5,403 nucleotides of DNA from Myxococcales bacterium. GTDB taxonomy: Bacteria > Myxococcota_A > Polyangia > Polyangiales > Houyiibacteriaceae. The position numbers and the translations under genes are program-made. The stretch lies in contig JABDJF010000104.1 of the NCBI GenBank assembly GCA_013002645.1, forward strand, positions 1 through 5,403. Reading direction: 5' to 3'. Position 1 is the first letter of the stretch, and each line of letters starts with the position of its first letter. Shown here piece by piece: positions 4,608 to 5,403 of this stretch. The notes beneath the pieces were generated by a model. The model was given only the letters and a program-made list of their open reading frames with translations. It was not told where the DNA came from and searched no databases.

Positions 4608-5403
4608 TTCTGCCTGCTCGACGGCCCGAGTAGACGCAGTCGGCGATCGACAGGCCGCTGACGTACTGGCGGGAGCAAATGCCAACGGCGTTGCGGCCCG
4701 CAGCATACAATCCCGGGACGACGCCTCCGTTTTCGCCTAGGACTTGGCCGGTTCTTTCGTCAACCGCGAGCCCGCCGAGCGTCATCACCGCGCAGAGGTG
4801 GCGCTTCGAACCGAGCGAGCAATCGATCGCGTAGTACGGACCGGCGCTCAGCGGGTGCACACTGTCGGGCGCTTTGTCGAAGCGGTCCCTCCGAATCCCG
4901 GGCCACGGCGTTGTTCTCATCGAGCGTCTTTTGAAGCGTCGCGCGCGGCACATCGAGCATCTCCGCCAGGGCATCGAGGTCTTCGGCCTTCTTGCAGTTC
5001 AGGTAGAGGTTCATCAGCGCGGCCGCACGTTGGAACCACTGGAGCTCACCCGGCTTGGACTGCGCGCGGGCGAGTTTCTTGAGCTTCTCATCGATGATGA
5101 GCGTGGCGACGCCGTGATTCTCTTCCACCATCGCCTCGCCGATCTTCGCGCCGTACCAGAATTCGTTCGCAAAGCGCTCGCCTTTGTCGTTGACCAACAC
5201 ACCCTGCGCAAATGCGTTTGGAGGGTAGAGAAAACGCCACGCGGAGGCCCGATGCATCTGCGCGGGCTTCCCCCCTACGCTTTGGCCGAGACGAATCCCA
5301 AGGCCGTCGTCGCCCGCCGTTCCGAGCGGCAGGCCGGGGACGAACTCCGGTAGGTGCTCGGCGACCATCTCGCGATTGAAGACGAAGCCGCCGGCGCAGA
5401 GGA
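4594..5403 (-). pseudogene. FAD-dependent dehydrogenase (fumarate reductase/ketosteroid dehydrogenase type), C-terminal part, frameshifted
   Basis: This is a FAD-binding-2 type flavoprotein, incomplete at the right edge and split between two minus-strand frames. The first frame, from 5403 to about 4890, reads LCAGGFVFN, then PLGTAGDDGLGIRLGQSVGG, then GVLVNDKGERFANEFWYGAK, all typical of the middle of such enzymes. It continues to LDENNAVARDSE and then loses similarity. The second frame, from about 4890 to the TAG at 4594, reads DRFDKAPDSVHPLSAGPYY, then TLGGLAVDERTGQVL and GLYAAGRNAVGICSRQYVSG, the expected FAD- and substrate-binding C-terminus. Removing one C from CCC at 4887-4889 joins them as ARDSEDRFDKAP with no loss. 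The family oxidises or reduces C-C bonds next to carbonyls, for example in steroids or fumarate; the substrate here is unknown. Either a recent one-base insertion has inactivated the gene or the base is a sequencing error. The family call is firm; the pseudogene status is not. Confidence 0.75.

Overview
The window looks like high-GC bacterial chromosome with short intergenic gaps. The gene style points to Myxococcota or another former deltaproteobacterial lineage: small lipoproteins, a C-x4-C-H cytochrome-like protein, a Cys-rich secreted protein with D-x-D-C spacing, and a C-factor/CsgA-like reductase. This placement is inference from protein style, not from a marker gene. No rRNA, tRNA, CRISPR array, insertion sequence or phage gene was seen.

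Layout. Positions 1-67 probably hold the start of a minus-strand gene that runs off the left edge. Positions 68-314 are AT-rich and non-coding, with an imperfect palindrome and a possible structured leader. A predicted haem-binding lipoprotein follows on the plus strand (315-794). From 4046 down to 805 there are four minus-strand genes that could form one operon, in transcription order: a Cys-rich lipoprotein (3612-4046), a short-chain dehydrogenase (2890-3549), a zinc-metallopeptidase-like protein (1821-2837) and a D-Ala-D-Ala-ligase-like ATP-grasp enzyme (805-1836). The last two overlap by 16 bases. A small four-helix membrane protein (4186-4593, plus) is divergent from this block. The right end (4594-5403, minus) is the C-terminal part of a flavin-dependent dehydrogenase, broken by an apparent one-base insertion near 4887.

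How the genes may work together. The tightest functional link is the overlapping peptidase and ATP-grasp pair. One protein looks able to cut peptide bonds and the other to form an amide or peptide bond, which suggests a small peptide-making, peptide-tailoring or wall-modifying system. Its substrate cannot be read from the sequence. The upstream reductase could belong to the same unit, but it may simply be co-transcribed. Both convergent gene junctions (near 800 and 4594) carry an inverted repeat over the stop codons, plausibly two-way terminators. The membrane protein and the flavoprotein show no visible link to the pair.
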